64,000 nt of DNA from Alentia gelatinosa (taxonomy: Eukaryota; Annelida; Polychaeta; Phyllodocida; Polynoidae), in the NCBI GenBank assembly GCA_950022655.1, contig OX465581.1, forward strand, positions 33,327,300 to 33,391,299, in the 5' to 3' direction. The notes under the pieces are model-generated. The model worked only from the letters and a program-made list of their open reading frames with translations. It was not told the DNA's origin and did not search any database. Positions 45,613 to 56,529 of the stretch are shown piece after piece (position 1 is the stretch's first letter; every line of letters starts with the position of its first letter). The translations under genes were made by a program, and so were the position numbers.

Positions 45613-45642
45613 GTCGCTAGGCAACCACCGTTCCTTAGCAAC
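45613..45642. promoter_or_regulatory. Tandem RFX X-box-like sites
   Basis: GTCGCTAGGCAAC (45613-45625) and GTTCCTTAGCAAC (45630-45642) each differ by about one base from GTTGC-N3-GCAAC, and they start 17 bases apart. Paired X-boxes occur in some ciliary promoters. No exon is identified nearby. Confidence 0.35.
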
Positions 45643-47664
45643 CAGCACATAAAAGACCTTCAGATCATATTTACTAAACAATTGTAATATATATTGTTAT
45701 CAGTCATCAAAAACATACCATTCGGGAGAAATTATGACCTGCTTAGCAGCAGTTGCTATAGGCAATACACTTTCCTATAAAACCAACATCGCAAACCTTT
45801 TTTTACAGAGTGAATCTATAAATGAAAAACTACTTATACCACAGCGTCATATGACCTGTGAGATCATTTCTAACTTTGCTCAAAAGTTATTGATATGAAG
45901 TTAGACAAACTAACTTGCCAATTTGTGATGACTACTAATGTGAATTGTTCGTTGCACTTTTTCTTCTTGACCTGTACTAGGAAGAGCGCCACTTAGATAA
46001 ATGTATTGTCTATATTTTCGGCTGAATAAAAAAATAAAATAAAGCAGCCTCAAGTTGTTATGGATGTGGTATTGTTCTCTGTGTACCTGCATGAGGCATG
46101 ATGAAATCTACTGCCTGCAGTCATGATGATGGGTAATGGTAGATGTTGCCGTCGATGTGGTCATACTGGGCTTTGACAAGTTCCTTTGTTGAACAGTAGA
46201 TACTAATGGATATAGGTACAGCAACAACAGCTGTATCAGCTGGGAAATACTGAACACAGGGATTCGTCCAGGCAAGGCAATAAGTTTCACTTCACCTCTG
46301 AGTTGCACACTGGGAATATGAGGAAATATCCTGAGAGTGAGTAGCTTCCCTAGAGTACTTCACTATCCTTAAGCATTTACAGGACCCAGAGATGTATCAA
46401 TCAATGAAGTTAGAAAGCTTACAAGCATTTACATGTAAAGGGTGACATATGTGATTGCAATAGTGTCTGAAGTTATAGAAGGTAAAGATATAAAGACCTT
46501 TCAAAGTGAGAACATATTGTGAAGACAGTACATCTAAAAAAGAGAGATATGGCTGGTTGCTATCGTCAATGCTATTGCCAGTTGCTATGGTAAATCTAGC
46601 TGTATTCTGCGTCCATCGCTATATAAACCTCTAGTTATCATTCCTATAGCCGATTACACGCTTTCGAAACTGAAACGATTACTTTGGTAGAATACAGAAA
46701 ATGAGGAAATACTGCCTTACGTTTCGTTATATATAATATTATATTCTTTGTAAAAGTTGGACGCACTATACATGTATGTTGTCATATTACGATAGCTACT
46801 TACTTTGTTCGAGCATCGAAAAGTTCCTCATTATCTTTGTTCGACTAAATAACATGAATTGATTCATCTATATTACATGATATACATTTAATTCGTCTGT
46901 GTAAGATCAGATACGCTACAGCCGTACAACTGAAGTCCATTGTATAAGCTGTTAAGTCTACCCTGCATGAACAGTATGTCACGTGCAGGAGATGCGGCTC
47001 ATGTGGGATGGTCTGTTTCTTTGAACGGTTGACAACAACATGTGACATGCTTCATTTCTGGGAAGCTTCAGATAGAAATAGCACTGATATTGAAACTGTT
47101 CATAATCGCAAGAAATCATGAAATCTACGATAGGCTGAATTCTATGTCCGCACAATTTTACACCCTTCTCATTCATCCTTTTCCAAAATAACTCTGTACT
47201 CAGGTTCGTTTTTGATACATCCTGTACGTATCTCTACATAGGTTCTTGATTTAAGTCTCTTAGTGTCACACATGCAAGTTATTTTTTCTGGACGAGATGG
47301 TGAGTGGTAGTGGCATATTTGGAAAAATCAAGAGCCTTTCCTTCTTTGTAGCCGTCTATCAAACTGTATACGCTCGTGCATACATGAGTGCATGCCAAAA
47401 TCGCGTGGTTAATGTGTTCTGTGTTGTGATTACTGGAGTAGCATCGTGTACGGTTAGCATTAAACCTCAGACATCCGGTACCAAGATGTTCCTCGAGTGG
47501 CACACACCGGTAGGAAGACCGTGGTTGGCCGTGTGTCCCTTCTTTACGGTGTGAATAAACACCATCCACCTGAGATAATAAACGCTAAGGTCAATAACAC
47601 GCAGTAACATCCATAGGCTCATAGGTCCAATAAGATGATATATATGCTGTCAACTTACTTCCTG
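45643..47664. other. AT-rich stretch with weaker X-box-like words
   Basis: GTTGCTATAGGCAAT (45752-45766) and GTTGCTATGGTAAA (46581-46594) are degenerate X-box-like words. Opposite-strand frames at 47279-47569 overlap and are unrecognised. No repeats. Confidence 0.45.
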
Positions 47665-47702
47665 ATATATCACACACCTATTTTACACTAAATGTGATAT
47701 AT
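47665..47702. repeat. 10-bp stem AT-rich hairpin
   Basis: ATATATCACA (47665-47674) pairs perfectly with TGTGATATAT (47693-47702) around an 18-base loop. Confidence 0.55.
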
Positions 47703-48060
47703 TGACATTTCATCCTAGTTAGTTTCTCTTTTCATTGCCCCATAAATTCCATCTTGCCGTGGTGTGAATTTACTGTAGCTACGGGGATAGACAAAAATAA
47801 AACTAAAGTATAACGCTGTTATTAAGGTTTACCCGCATTTGCTCCTGAGGCCATCCATCAGAGTTGAAAATGTCGGCTAGCGTAAATCATTTTCCGCCAG
47901 TGTTATTTTTTTCATTTATTAATAATAGAAAGACCTCATTCTGGCCCCCATCAGTTAGTCGGCGTGAGAGTGGGCCTGGGAGTCATTAGCACGCGCCGAG
48001 ATGGTAATTGGTGCGAGTTATGGTGTTTACAATATTAACACCCTGTCGGTCGTGTAGGCA
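47703..48060. other. Unannotated stretch
   Basis: Nothing recognised. Confidence 0.55.
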
Positions 48061-48225
48061 GCGAACGCCGCGCCCTCTAATGCTGACCACGCACACTATG
48101 AAGTTGATTAGGCGCCACCTGGAGGGCAGTCGTCACATGCCACCCCCCCCCCCCCCTCCCGCCTTTCCCGAGTGTGCTGCCGCCGCTGGGAAGCGATACC
48201 TACAGATCTTCTAGGTGGCGGCGGT
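48061..48225. promoter_or_regulatory. GC-rich patch with two CTCF-like cores and a C14 run
   Basis: CGCCCTCTAATGC (about 48071) and CGCCACCTGGAGG (48113-48125) match 11 and 12 of 13 positions of a CTCF core. C14 lies at 48143-48156. CTGCCGCCGCTGG and GGTGGCGGCGG follow. A regulatory role is possible but not shown. Confidence 0.25.
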
Positions 48226-48967
48226 TTTTGCCAAATCACCTTGTTCGATGAAAACTCAGGTAAACTTGGCTGTTTGTAGGCAGTTTATAGATCGTCCACT
48301 CTAGATCTCCCGGCATTTCTAAAACATATTGGCAGTACCGAATAATATTCTTCCTGACCGTCTGGTCCGATCGTCTTCATTCTGGCTACTGGATGCACTC
48401 TGCAGAAGATTCTATAAAGTCAATAGTGACCAACCATTACCGGCCTGTTGGAAATGGCCATGCTTGCCCAACTGCAATAATCTCTCTGGGCGGCCTAGAA
48501 TATTAATTACTTTAACAGATTGGCAATCGAGCGTCATTTGGCCTATTACTTTCTCCGAATTTGTATTCGCTTTCTTAATGACTGGTATAGCAAGATTAGA
48601 AATATGATGGAAAACAAATACGGCAAATCAAAGCTGGTCTGCTGGAAAAGGATATCGCCTAGCGCCAAGTAAGTAGTCCATGTATTCAGAGTATCTGATC
48701 GTTGTTGATCCACTGGGAATCGGCAAAAAAATGGTCGATGTTTGTAGGCCTAAATCACTTAAGGCGAGGATAATTGCTAAATGCAAAGTAAAATCATTTC
48801 TAGAAATTCACTGCAATACTCCGAAAACACTTGGTAGTCTTTCATCATTTAACATGTAATTCACTTGATTTATAAGGAAGAATGACTTTGGAGACAGATT
48901 TAATTTCCCCGAGGAGTTCCTTCCGTGATTTCAACGCCAACGCTGTCCGATAGATATTTCTTTCAGT

Positions 48968-48973
<6 letters not shown>
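48226..48973. other. Unannotated stretch
   Basis: One 92-codon plus frame (48329-48607), unrecognised. No repeat seen. Confidence 0.5.

Positions 48974-49055
<82 letters not shown>
48974..49055. repeat. (AT)n microsatellite
   Basis: Pure TA dinucleotide run of about 82 bases, the longest in the window. Confidence 0.95.
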
Positions 49056-49057
<2 letters not shown>

Positions 49058-51849
49058 TTATCTCATTCTGTGTATCAAGCATAGTTTGAATCAACGAGAA
49101 ATCAGTTTTCTGTACGCCTAAGACACCAATCCTAAAAACACTTTCAGATGACAATGCTGGAGCAAAGGCTCATTAATTCTAACGACCAACGACAGCCCAA
49201 AGGACCGACTACAAAAACTCTAGGCCTACATTGCACTACCCGGAGTTGGCTGCTGGGTGATTTGTGGCCGTACCAGCAACGGCCTGTCCCAATCCATCGT
49301 CCTACGACGTCGGGTATTTTCAGCCAAGCAGAGATTTGAGCCACCACCGACCCCCGTCCAGTGGTAATGTTTACACAGGGCCGCCTCACCCCTGTGGCCA
49401 TCATCTGTGGACGCCACCCATCTTGAATAGAGCGAGTGGGGTAAGACAGATGTGAGTAAGGACAAATCAAGTTACCCAATGCATTTGTACGTAGTTATGT
49501 TCGAGGCCATACAGCAATGAGCCTATAAGGCATTAGAACACTCAGAATGATGCAGAAGTCAAGCCATACTACACACCCCTTGATCAACACTGAGAGCAGG
49601 TCTTATTCTGCTATGATAATGGCGTCAGAGTGACGTCATATGTGATGTCGTTAGGGCGCGTGGGCAGGGGTGGCTTCGATCGGTAAATGGGTTGGGGACA
49701 GCGGTCATCGATCAGTATGAGGCCAGTTTGACGTTCGCATCGCTGCCTCCCGATAGCAGCTGTCGCAAGTCGCCTGACCCCAGACTAGTTCTCTAGACCC
49801 TGTATGGAGGGAAAGCTTTCCCCAGGCACCCACCCATCCAAACGTCTCTATCTGTCTACTGTCGCACGGCCATCAATAGTGCTCAGTGCCCAATCATCCA
49901 AGTGTCAATAGATGTTCCAAGTTAACTTCCAGACAGTTAGTCTGTATCACTTCCCCTTTAAATATGTATCTCCTATCGATTATTAGTCAAATGATATCTG
50001 AATTTAGTCATCTACCACGAAGAGCCATCCAAATATATCATAAGCATAGGTGGTCGGTTTATCCTCAGTTCCTCACATCACGAAAATTAGTCAACCCATG
50101 TCTGATTAGAGCAATCCAACCACCAATACCTCTCTGATGATATCTAATAGGCCGTTAGCCTATTCTCTGTCACTCATACAGAAATAACGTATTCCCATCC
50201 ATCTATATGCAGTAATTCAGCCACCAAGATCTGTCCCCTGGCCACCTGCAACCTGACATCCAAGGAGCGGTCAGCTTGTATTGCGAGTTACTCCCCATCA
50301 ATCAATATCGTGACATGCTCGTTGAGAATCAACTTTCTCAGTGGTCTTTATCTTGCTGATATCTGTCGTGTAGCTGTCAATAGTTGTTACACATCATATC
50401 GTCTGGCCACCATTGGAGGTCTGTAGTAATATCACATGATGAGCGAGCGGTACCAGAAATATAGATTGGTTTAAAATTGGTACAAACATATGTGCTCCCC
50501 ATATGCAGGACTACCGCATACATCTGAGCCAATAAACCCGCCCTTGACAGTTTATATTTCTATGTTTAAAGGCAGTCCCCTTCTCGAGACTAGGCACAGA
50601 AACCAGCAGCACACCGGCCAATTACGCTAATTGAGACTATTTCTTTCACCATGTAATGAATACTCGAATGCCGTGAAAAATGTTCTTCAAAAGAACATCT
50701 CATGAGCTCTATTCATGACAAATGACGTAATTGCCGAATTTTATAAAAGAAACCTAGTGTAACATAATCCAGAGAGGTTGGTTATTTATAATGAAGACGA
50801 AATCCTTAATTTTACAATGGTTATAAAATATTCTCAAGACGCTATTAATTAAATTCTGCCAGTATCCATGTTCTGATACGCGGTATTGTCGACATAATTC
50901 AGTTGGATACTAACAAATACGTTACGCTACGAATTTCTGGTTGCTGAGTAATATCTTGGCATTATTAGACCTTACATATATAGATAAAACTAATAGAACG
51001 TTATTCAAATCGATAATGTTAACATCATTTGAGGGATCTAAATTGATAAATACATGTAATTTATTAGTAAAAGGTTTTTATAGGGACATTCCATATCCTA
51101 TTATCATGTTCTCGAAATTATCTAATGAAAAACAGACGTGGGCAGTGAGAAAACAACTGTGAAGTGAGGCTAATTTACACAGTGTTTATCACCTCCCACT
51201 CAATATCAGATGGTACAGAAGAGACAATGGCGTGAGTACTTGAGAGCAGTCTGGAGTGTGGTCATAACAGATGGTGACTGTATTGGCTTCAGTCACAATA
51301 CCTTATGATAAAGAGGAAATTAACGAGCTGCTTATTGACCTGGCTTATTGCAGAGTACTGCCCTATGTTTTGTCATCCCGCTAATTAGTAATGTCCACTT
51401 CGTGACAAGAGTACAGAAGAAGAGAAGGAATAGCTCATCCAGGCTCCCTGGTATTGTGCACAATTAGCTTAGAATAGAAAGAGGAGCGTCAGCAAATATA
51501 AGCAGGTTTGGTCTTGACATAACGCCGTTTCGACGACAACGGTATATAGTTGAAATAAAGTTAAAATATTTCCTACCATTTCAGTGCCGCTGATTAGGAA
51601 TTTCCGCTCGCTTAAAATGTCGCACTTGGGGAAACCATACACATGTTTTAATCACACAAAATGTCGGATCAAATCGTTAGATTTTAAGGGCTAATTCCTG
51701 GCAAAAAGGAAAATCGAAAAAAAAAATCAGAAAGGCTTCAGGGAAACCAGGTGGCCACAGGCCGCTTTCTTGGCAAGACTTTTACTTCTGAGTCGAGGTG
51801 AAGGCCACTGCCTACCGACTGTTGTTTTCTGAGGTTATTTTGGCAGGCA
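49056..51849. other. Unannotated non-coding stretch
   Basis: Overlapping frames on both strands at 49144-49479 are unrecognised. A palindromic CRE TGACGTCA is at 49631-49638. Words such as TTAGTCA(T/A) and CCATCCA recur at 49900-50220 but give no period. AT-rich from 50640 to 51170. Confidence 0.5.
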
Positions 51850-51945
51850 TTGGTGTAGCGGCAGTATGGTAGCCGGGTCCTGTACCCCGGCTGGGCGGCC
51901 CCTCCGCGCGCCGCCCGGTATGTGCCCGTGCACCAAATGTCAGAC
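51850..51945. ncRNA. GC-rich double hairpin, possible structured RNA or tRNA-like relic
   Basis: GCCGGG (51872-51877) pairs with CCCGGC (51886-51891) around an 8-base loop. Immediately after, GGGCGGC (51893-51899) pairs with GCCGCCC (51910-51916) around a 10-base loop. Upstream GGTGTAGCGGCAGTATGGTA resembles a tRNA D-arm or A box, so hairpin 1 could be an anticodon arm. No B box is found at the right distance. It may be a tRNA-derived relic, a structured RNA or chance in a GC-rich patch. Confidence 0.3.
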
Positions 51946-52507
51946 TCGACCAACAGCATCCTGAGCACGCACCGTTGTGGGCGTACTTTAACAAGCTGGA
52001 CGTGATCCTTTCTTGATTAGATATCTCCCGGCGTAGTACTACCTACCGCTTCGCCCCCATCCCTGACCACCTGGCCCGTATATCTCAGAATCTGTAAAAT
52101 TGGCATAATGGATACAACATACACGTAATTTTTATCTCATATACTTTTATTTCAAGTTTCAAAGCCTCTGTAGTTGAATTCATTAATCGCTGGCCTGTCC
52201 TCTGACATTATCTAGCCTTGTCTGGCAGTCATACACATATTTGGACCACTATCTTTGGGTCAGGGGCTGATTGGGACTACCTATAAAGCTGCATCCTTAA
52301 ATTTGTTGCTAGAGGCTTGGGTCATTTTGTAGAAGAGGGGTCAGCTAATATAACTGCTGTGTTCATTCAGTATTGAGTTAGTACCCTGACGCTATTAGAG
52401 AGAATCCTGAAGTAATAGGCAATATCGAACCATCCATTTATCATCGCATGAAGGGAGTGTTGCTCGTAGAAAAGTATATGTGGGCGGGGTATACATACAC
52501 AATATTA
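51946..52507. other. Unannotated stretch
   Basis: Nothing recognised. GC-rich composition falls off by about 52080. Confidence 0.55.
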
Positions 52508-52851
52508 CTATGATTTCGATCTGAGTGGCCGTATTCTCCGCGTAGTTGACGCGACGTGAAACTCTGAGCGTCAACTACAAGGAGAATACGGCCACACAGA
52601 TCGAAATCATGGCAATGTTGTATTTATTACTCACATTTCGAGTAATTATTAGAAAAAAAATCTTGTAAATAATTAGAAATTTGACCTAAGCGCCATGCAT
52701 TGTTTATATACATTAGTTCCTATAATGCCCGTCAGGTGGCCCAAAAAAGCCGTATTCTCCTGGGAGATTCCGGAGGTCCGTATTCTACTCAGTAGCGATC
52801 CGTAGGCTCCATAGGCTTAGCATGGAGACTCCGTATCAGGTGGATAATAAA
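52508..52851 (-). mobile_element. Foldback repeat C, copy 2 (inverted relative to copy 1)
   Basis: Read on the minus strand it follows copy 1 from GAGTCTCCAT through GGGCATTATA to a terminal hairpin. The hairpin is near perfect: 52510-52552 and 52568-52610 are complementary at 40 of 43 positions around a 15-base loop. The word CCGTATTCTCC occurs in both arms and again at 52750-52773 as an imperfect palindrome. The terminal hairpin and palindromic interior suggest a foldback-type or MITE-like element. Superfamily unknown. Confidence 0.8.
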
Positions 52852-53156
52852 GGAGAAAGATCCCATACCTTCCCACACCCATCCACAGAAAATGAAGGGG
52901 AGTAAACTACCCGAAACAACCCAAGTCCGGCCGTATCAGACTCTGCGCGCCAGGCTGGCCTCCCACCGTATTCCACCCGCCCACTGCCATGCATCCACTT
53001 CATTCACCACTCACGCCACACACAACTCACACCCACCGTCTGCCGTCCGTTATATTGAACGATTGGCCGAGTCTTATATTATTGTCAATAATTTAGTACC
53101 GCACTGCTTGGTGAGAACAAAAGCAGCCTCGGCGCTTTGGCCTGTGACGTATCTCG
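52852..53156. other. Unannotated stretch
   Basis: C-rich CACACAACTCACACCCACC patch at 53020-53040. The plus frame 52892-53347 (151 codons) overlaps an equally open minus frame at 53074-53469, and neither shows a domain. Confidence 0.45.
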
Positions 53157-53230
53157 TGGTGGAAGGGGTTCGCGTGGGCCGCGTTGTGCGCGATTCGCCT
53201 TGGAGCAGGAGGCTGAGTTCTAGATCCAGG
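53157..53230 (+). repeat. tRNA-like (pol III A/B box) sequence
   Basis: TGGTGGAAGGGG (53157-53168) fits an A box. GAGTTCTAGATCC (53215-53227) resembles a B box within an imperfect T-arm CTGAG..TCCAG. The 58-base spacing fits a tRNA with a long variable arm. The acceptor stem is not recognisable. Probably a tRNA-derived SINE head or tRNA pseudogene. Confidence 0.35.
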
Positions 53231-53418
53231 CAACAATTGAAAGGTAACCGGACATCATGCAGCTCTTGCTGTAAGCGGGCAAGTGGGCCACATAGACTAA
53301 TACAAATTGTGAATAAGGTTTCTGGGTTTTCTGGATGTTTGAAGTAAGATTCCTTCATGCTTAGGGTACAAAATCCTGGACATTCTGTAAATGGAGTGCC
53401 ATGAGGCTGTACAGACTG
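53231..53418. other. Unannotated stretch, possible SINE body
   Basis: Lies between the tRNA-like head and the CTGGGCCCC end. It might be the body of a SINE, but no second copy is in the window to test this. Confidence 0.3.
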
Positions 53419-53465
53419 GGCCCCGTATTTCTCCATCTTACTGTGAATCTTAGAGTGACTCCAGC
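53418..53465 (+). repeat. Single CTGGGCCCCGT element end
   Basis: CTGGGCCCCGTATTTCTCCA followed by TCTTACTGTGAATCTTAGAG resembles the terminal repeat of the element at 63275-63938, which starts CTGGGCCCCGTTGAATAAAA. A matching inverted end is not present nearby, so this is a truncated or solo end. Confidence 0.35.
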
Positions 53466-53559
53466 ACAAGGCTGCATGTGTAAATGGTCTGGGACTAGGT
53501 GTAAGCTAGAATTCAAGTACATCTCTATTACATAGGAATCGGTTTAAGTCAGGATCAGA

Positions 53560-53635
53560 CTTGCACGGCGGCTACATGTTGGAGCGTGTCAATTAATAAC
53601 TTCGATGGGTGACCAGTTGTACAGACCGGGTCCAA
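53560..53635 (+). pseudogene. 5S rRNA-like relic (internal promoter region)
   Basis: ACTTCGATGGGTGACC (53599-53614) matches the conserved 5S C-box word ACTTGGATGGGAGACC at 14 of 16 positions. ACCGGGT follows after 10 bases, the same spacing as in 5S RNA. Upstream CGGCGGCTAC weakly resembles CGGAAGCTAA of the 5S A box. A second, weaker echo GTGCTTGGGATGGGAC lies at 53685-53700. The 5S 5' half is not recognisable, so this is a fragment: a 5S pseudogene or a 5S-derived SINE head. Confidence 0.45.
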
Positions 53636-55689
53636 ATACACGGCCAAGTCTGCATTGTGTGTTCACAAATCGATGTAGTCCTCGGTGCTTGGGATGGGAC
53701 TTGCATACAGCGGGCAGATAACCACCAGTCACCCTGTGCTCCCTCCATACATATACACCCTGATAACAAACGGACCACTCTCCCATGGGTCAAGAGCCCA
53801 GTGGACCGACACACGCCATGTTGTAATGTGCCCAGCCAAAAGAGCTCAGAGAGAGCAGCTCACTGCGCTGCAAATAGAAAAAGATCAAGATATTCATGTA
53901 CAGGAACCCTGTCATGCATGTCATGTACAGGTGTATTTTATTTTTGGATGCTTTAGTATTATATGGACATACATCAACGCTCAGCGCGTTTAAAAAATGG
54001 TTTCTGTTTCGTGGTATTTTATTATTGGCATGGAATGAAGCCAAAAAACAACGAAAATATTGGGTATGGCCCGTTAGTTGATCCAGACAGTGAGGCTCCA
54101 TGTGCGATGTAACCTTCATGTACGCCTATCTACTTTTATGCTATCAGCATTAACAGCGAGGTGTCAACAGACAATACACCATATTGTACAGCACTTTTAC
54201 AAACGTATCAACCAGAAGAGGAATATACATTGTACAGTTTACCGCCCCTGTTGAAGTGTGTATCCTGGGGTGACAACCAGACACGCAAGCTATGGTGCCA
54301 CTGCTAGAATACTCAATGACCTGGGTCTGAAGGGGCGGGGTGATGGTTGAGATGAAGACTGCGGACTAGGCGGCGTAGTTTTAAGAACCTCATCACTCAG
54401 TTCTGAAAGAACCATTCTCGGAAGGCAGTTCAACGGTCGCTTCAGTAATTATAGTGCTAGGTCGAGCCTTGGCTGTTCTTTCATTTTAGAAGAATATCCT
54501 CTGTTCTGATTCCACTTTCCTTATTATTTCGTTCTGTCCATCTGTATGATTCGCGAATAATGAAGGATCCGCGAAGATTCACAGAGTAATTCTCTGTTAT
54601 CTCGACTGTGAAGAGTGGAAAATTAGGATAGCATTTGTAAACCTAAAGTGTACACTGTACCATAGGCACATATAAGCATCGACTTCGTAGTATGCCTGAC
54701 CTAGCTTCTAAAAAAACCATGAAAATACTTTCAAAGAAAGCACACTACTTAGAATCTATACCCAAATAGCTGACACACGTACCCTATACTAAACCAGATA
54801 TCAATTTCACTTCTCGTTTTCTGCATATACTCACGTAATGCTATGTATTCCTGCCGTATCCGATGGTACAGTCGAACGGTATAGAGTCGCACATACTGCG
54901 CAATATGTCAATTTAATAGTTCTAGGCAAACCTCCACTAACCAGAACCTCTCAGTCTACATGCACAATAGAAGAGTCTCATTAAGTGAGCTCGCATCGTG
55001 TTTCTCATATCCAAACCAGTCACAGTTTTCTATTTCTCAAGGAGGCGGCGCGGGAGAAATTCTGTCGCCCCTATCCTTCATGTACGGAAAGAAATCAATA
55101 CCACAAAAGCCATCATTTTCTATTGAAATAACAGTGTGGCTGTCAAGAGAGCTGGGGAGGTGGTTTTTGCTTACCCCGCCCTAATGCACCCTCCTCACGA
55201 TGGCGTCTTGCCCCGCGCCAGACTTACTGGCCTTATCGTTTCTATGGAAGGCATTGGAGTTGAATTGAAATGAGTGGCTGTTGGTACTTTAAGTATAGAG
55301 GAGCCCATGGCGGACAAGGTTTGGTTTGGCCCGGCGCTGGCTGTGTCCGGTGTCCGTACATAAGCGGTCACGTGAATCACGATAGTTCCACGACGATGCT
55401 TCTAGGCGTAACCAAGCAGCCATCAAGAGGCAAGAGGGATGTTTTCCCTTGACAGCTCTGTGCTCAGAGCCAGAACTTACCAAGGAGGTTAGAAGCTTGG
55501 AATGGGGCCGAGGTGATTACGTGAATTGACGGTAAAGTGAGGCAACACGGCAGCTCAGAGTGGACTAGAGTATTATCCAGGAGAGGACAGGCCTGTCTGA
55601 AATGCAAGTGACTTATAGAGCCCTTGGTTGAGAGTAGCAGGGTTCATTATGTTTGCATGACTTCTGGCCCTCAATCCCATGCAATTCCC
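53636..55689. other. Unannotated non-coding stretch
   Basis: CATGTACAGG occurs twice at about 53894 and 53921. Overlapping frames on both strands at 53589-54119 and 54960-55483 match no family I know. Confidence 0.5.
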
Positions 55690-56155
55690 TGACACTATTG
55701 TCCCAGATTGACTAATGTGATTTGATGTTGGCACTTCAACATAACCAGTTGTGATATGCCTTGGTCACTACCTCCTATCCCCAGCCAACTTTCGAGCTTC
55801 TATCCTCTGAAAATTCATCCTTTGCCAAATCATCAAGTTATGTTCCCTGCCAACTTCCTCTTCCTCCCACCTTAGCAGCTTCTTTTTCCTCAATGTACCA
55901 GTGTCCCTAAAGATAACTAGGCTAGATCACCCAGCTTCCATTCCTTGCCAACTCAGTAGGTTGTATTTCCAGCCTAACCTTACCTTCCTTGCCAAATCAA
56001 CAGTTTACATTCCCTAAGATCTCACCAAATTCCACCTACTACTAACTGACCTGATTGCATCACAAACTCTCATCCTCTGGGAACCAATAAGCTCTCATTT
56101 CCATTCAGGTTGTACTCTCGACCAAGGTTTTATTCCCTGACAATTCATCATGTTT
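55690..56155 (+). repeat. Degenerate C/T-rich tandem region, ~30-bp theme
   Basis: TTCCTTGCCAA(A/C)TCA, TTCCCTGCCAACTTCC, TTATTCCCTGACAATTCATC and TTTGCCAAATCATCAAGTTA recur about every 28-35 bases. The strand is G-poor. It is a decayed satellite interrupted by the next element. Confidence 0.7.
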
Positions 56156-56159
56156 CGTG

Positions 56160-56521
56160 CACCCCTCTCATAAGATCTCACACTCTCTATGTGGTATTCT
56201 GTACTTTCACTACGCTCAATGGGAGAAGACTACTTCTTTTTTGAGTCTCTTAAAACAATTACATGCATAAGGAGAAAAATTCTTAACGAACTAGGCTTAG
56301 AACCTTGAAAATACATTGGCCTGCCTCCCGTGCTTAAGACGTACATCAATTCAACCCAAAGATTCCTATAATCTCAATGATGCCACCTAGCGGGAATACT
56401 GTGTGCCAGTGGATTCTCAAGGCTCTAAGCATAGTTTGTTAAGAATTCTTCTCCCATAGAGCGCAGTGAGAACCTTGTACAGAATACCACTTAGAGAGTG
56501 TGAGTTCTTATGAAAGGGGTG
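56160..56521. mobile_element. Long-armed TIR (foldback-like) element
   Basis: The left end CACCCCTCTCATAAGATCTC and the right end (minus strand) CACCCCTTTCATAAGAACTC agree at 41 of 45 positions through GTGGTATTCTGTAC. Pairing resumes through CGCTC(A/T)ATGGGAGAAG and, after an extra 40-odd bases in the left arm, through ATTCTTAACGAACTAGGCTT (ATTCTTAACAAACTATGCTT on the right). Arms total over 100 bp around a loop of about 90 bases. No coding frame. A clean target duplication is not visible. Confidence 0.8.
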
Positions 56522-56529
56522 ATTTCATC

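Noticed and set aside
8776..48125. CTCF-like cores at 8776, 12917 and 48113
   Set aside because: Each matches 12 of 13 positions, but around two such near-matches are expected by chance in the window. Mentioned only as context.
52892..53469. 151- and 131-codon frames on opposite strands
   Set aside because: Both strands are equally open over the same bases, and a tRNA-like relic lies within them.
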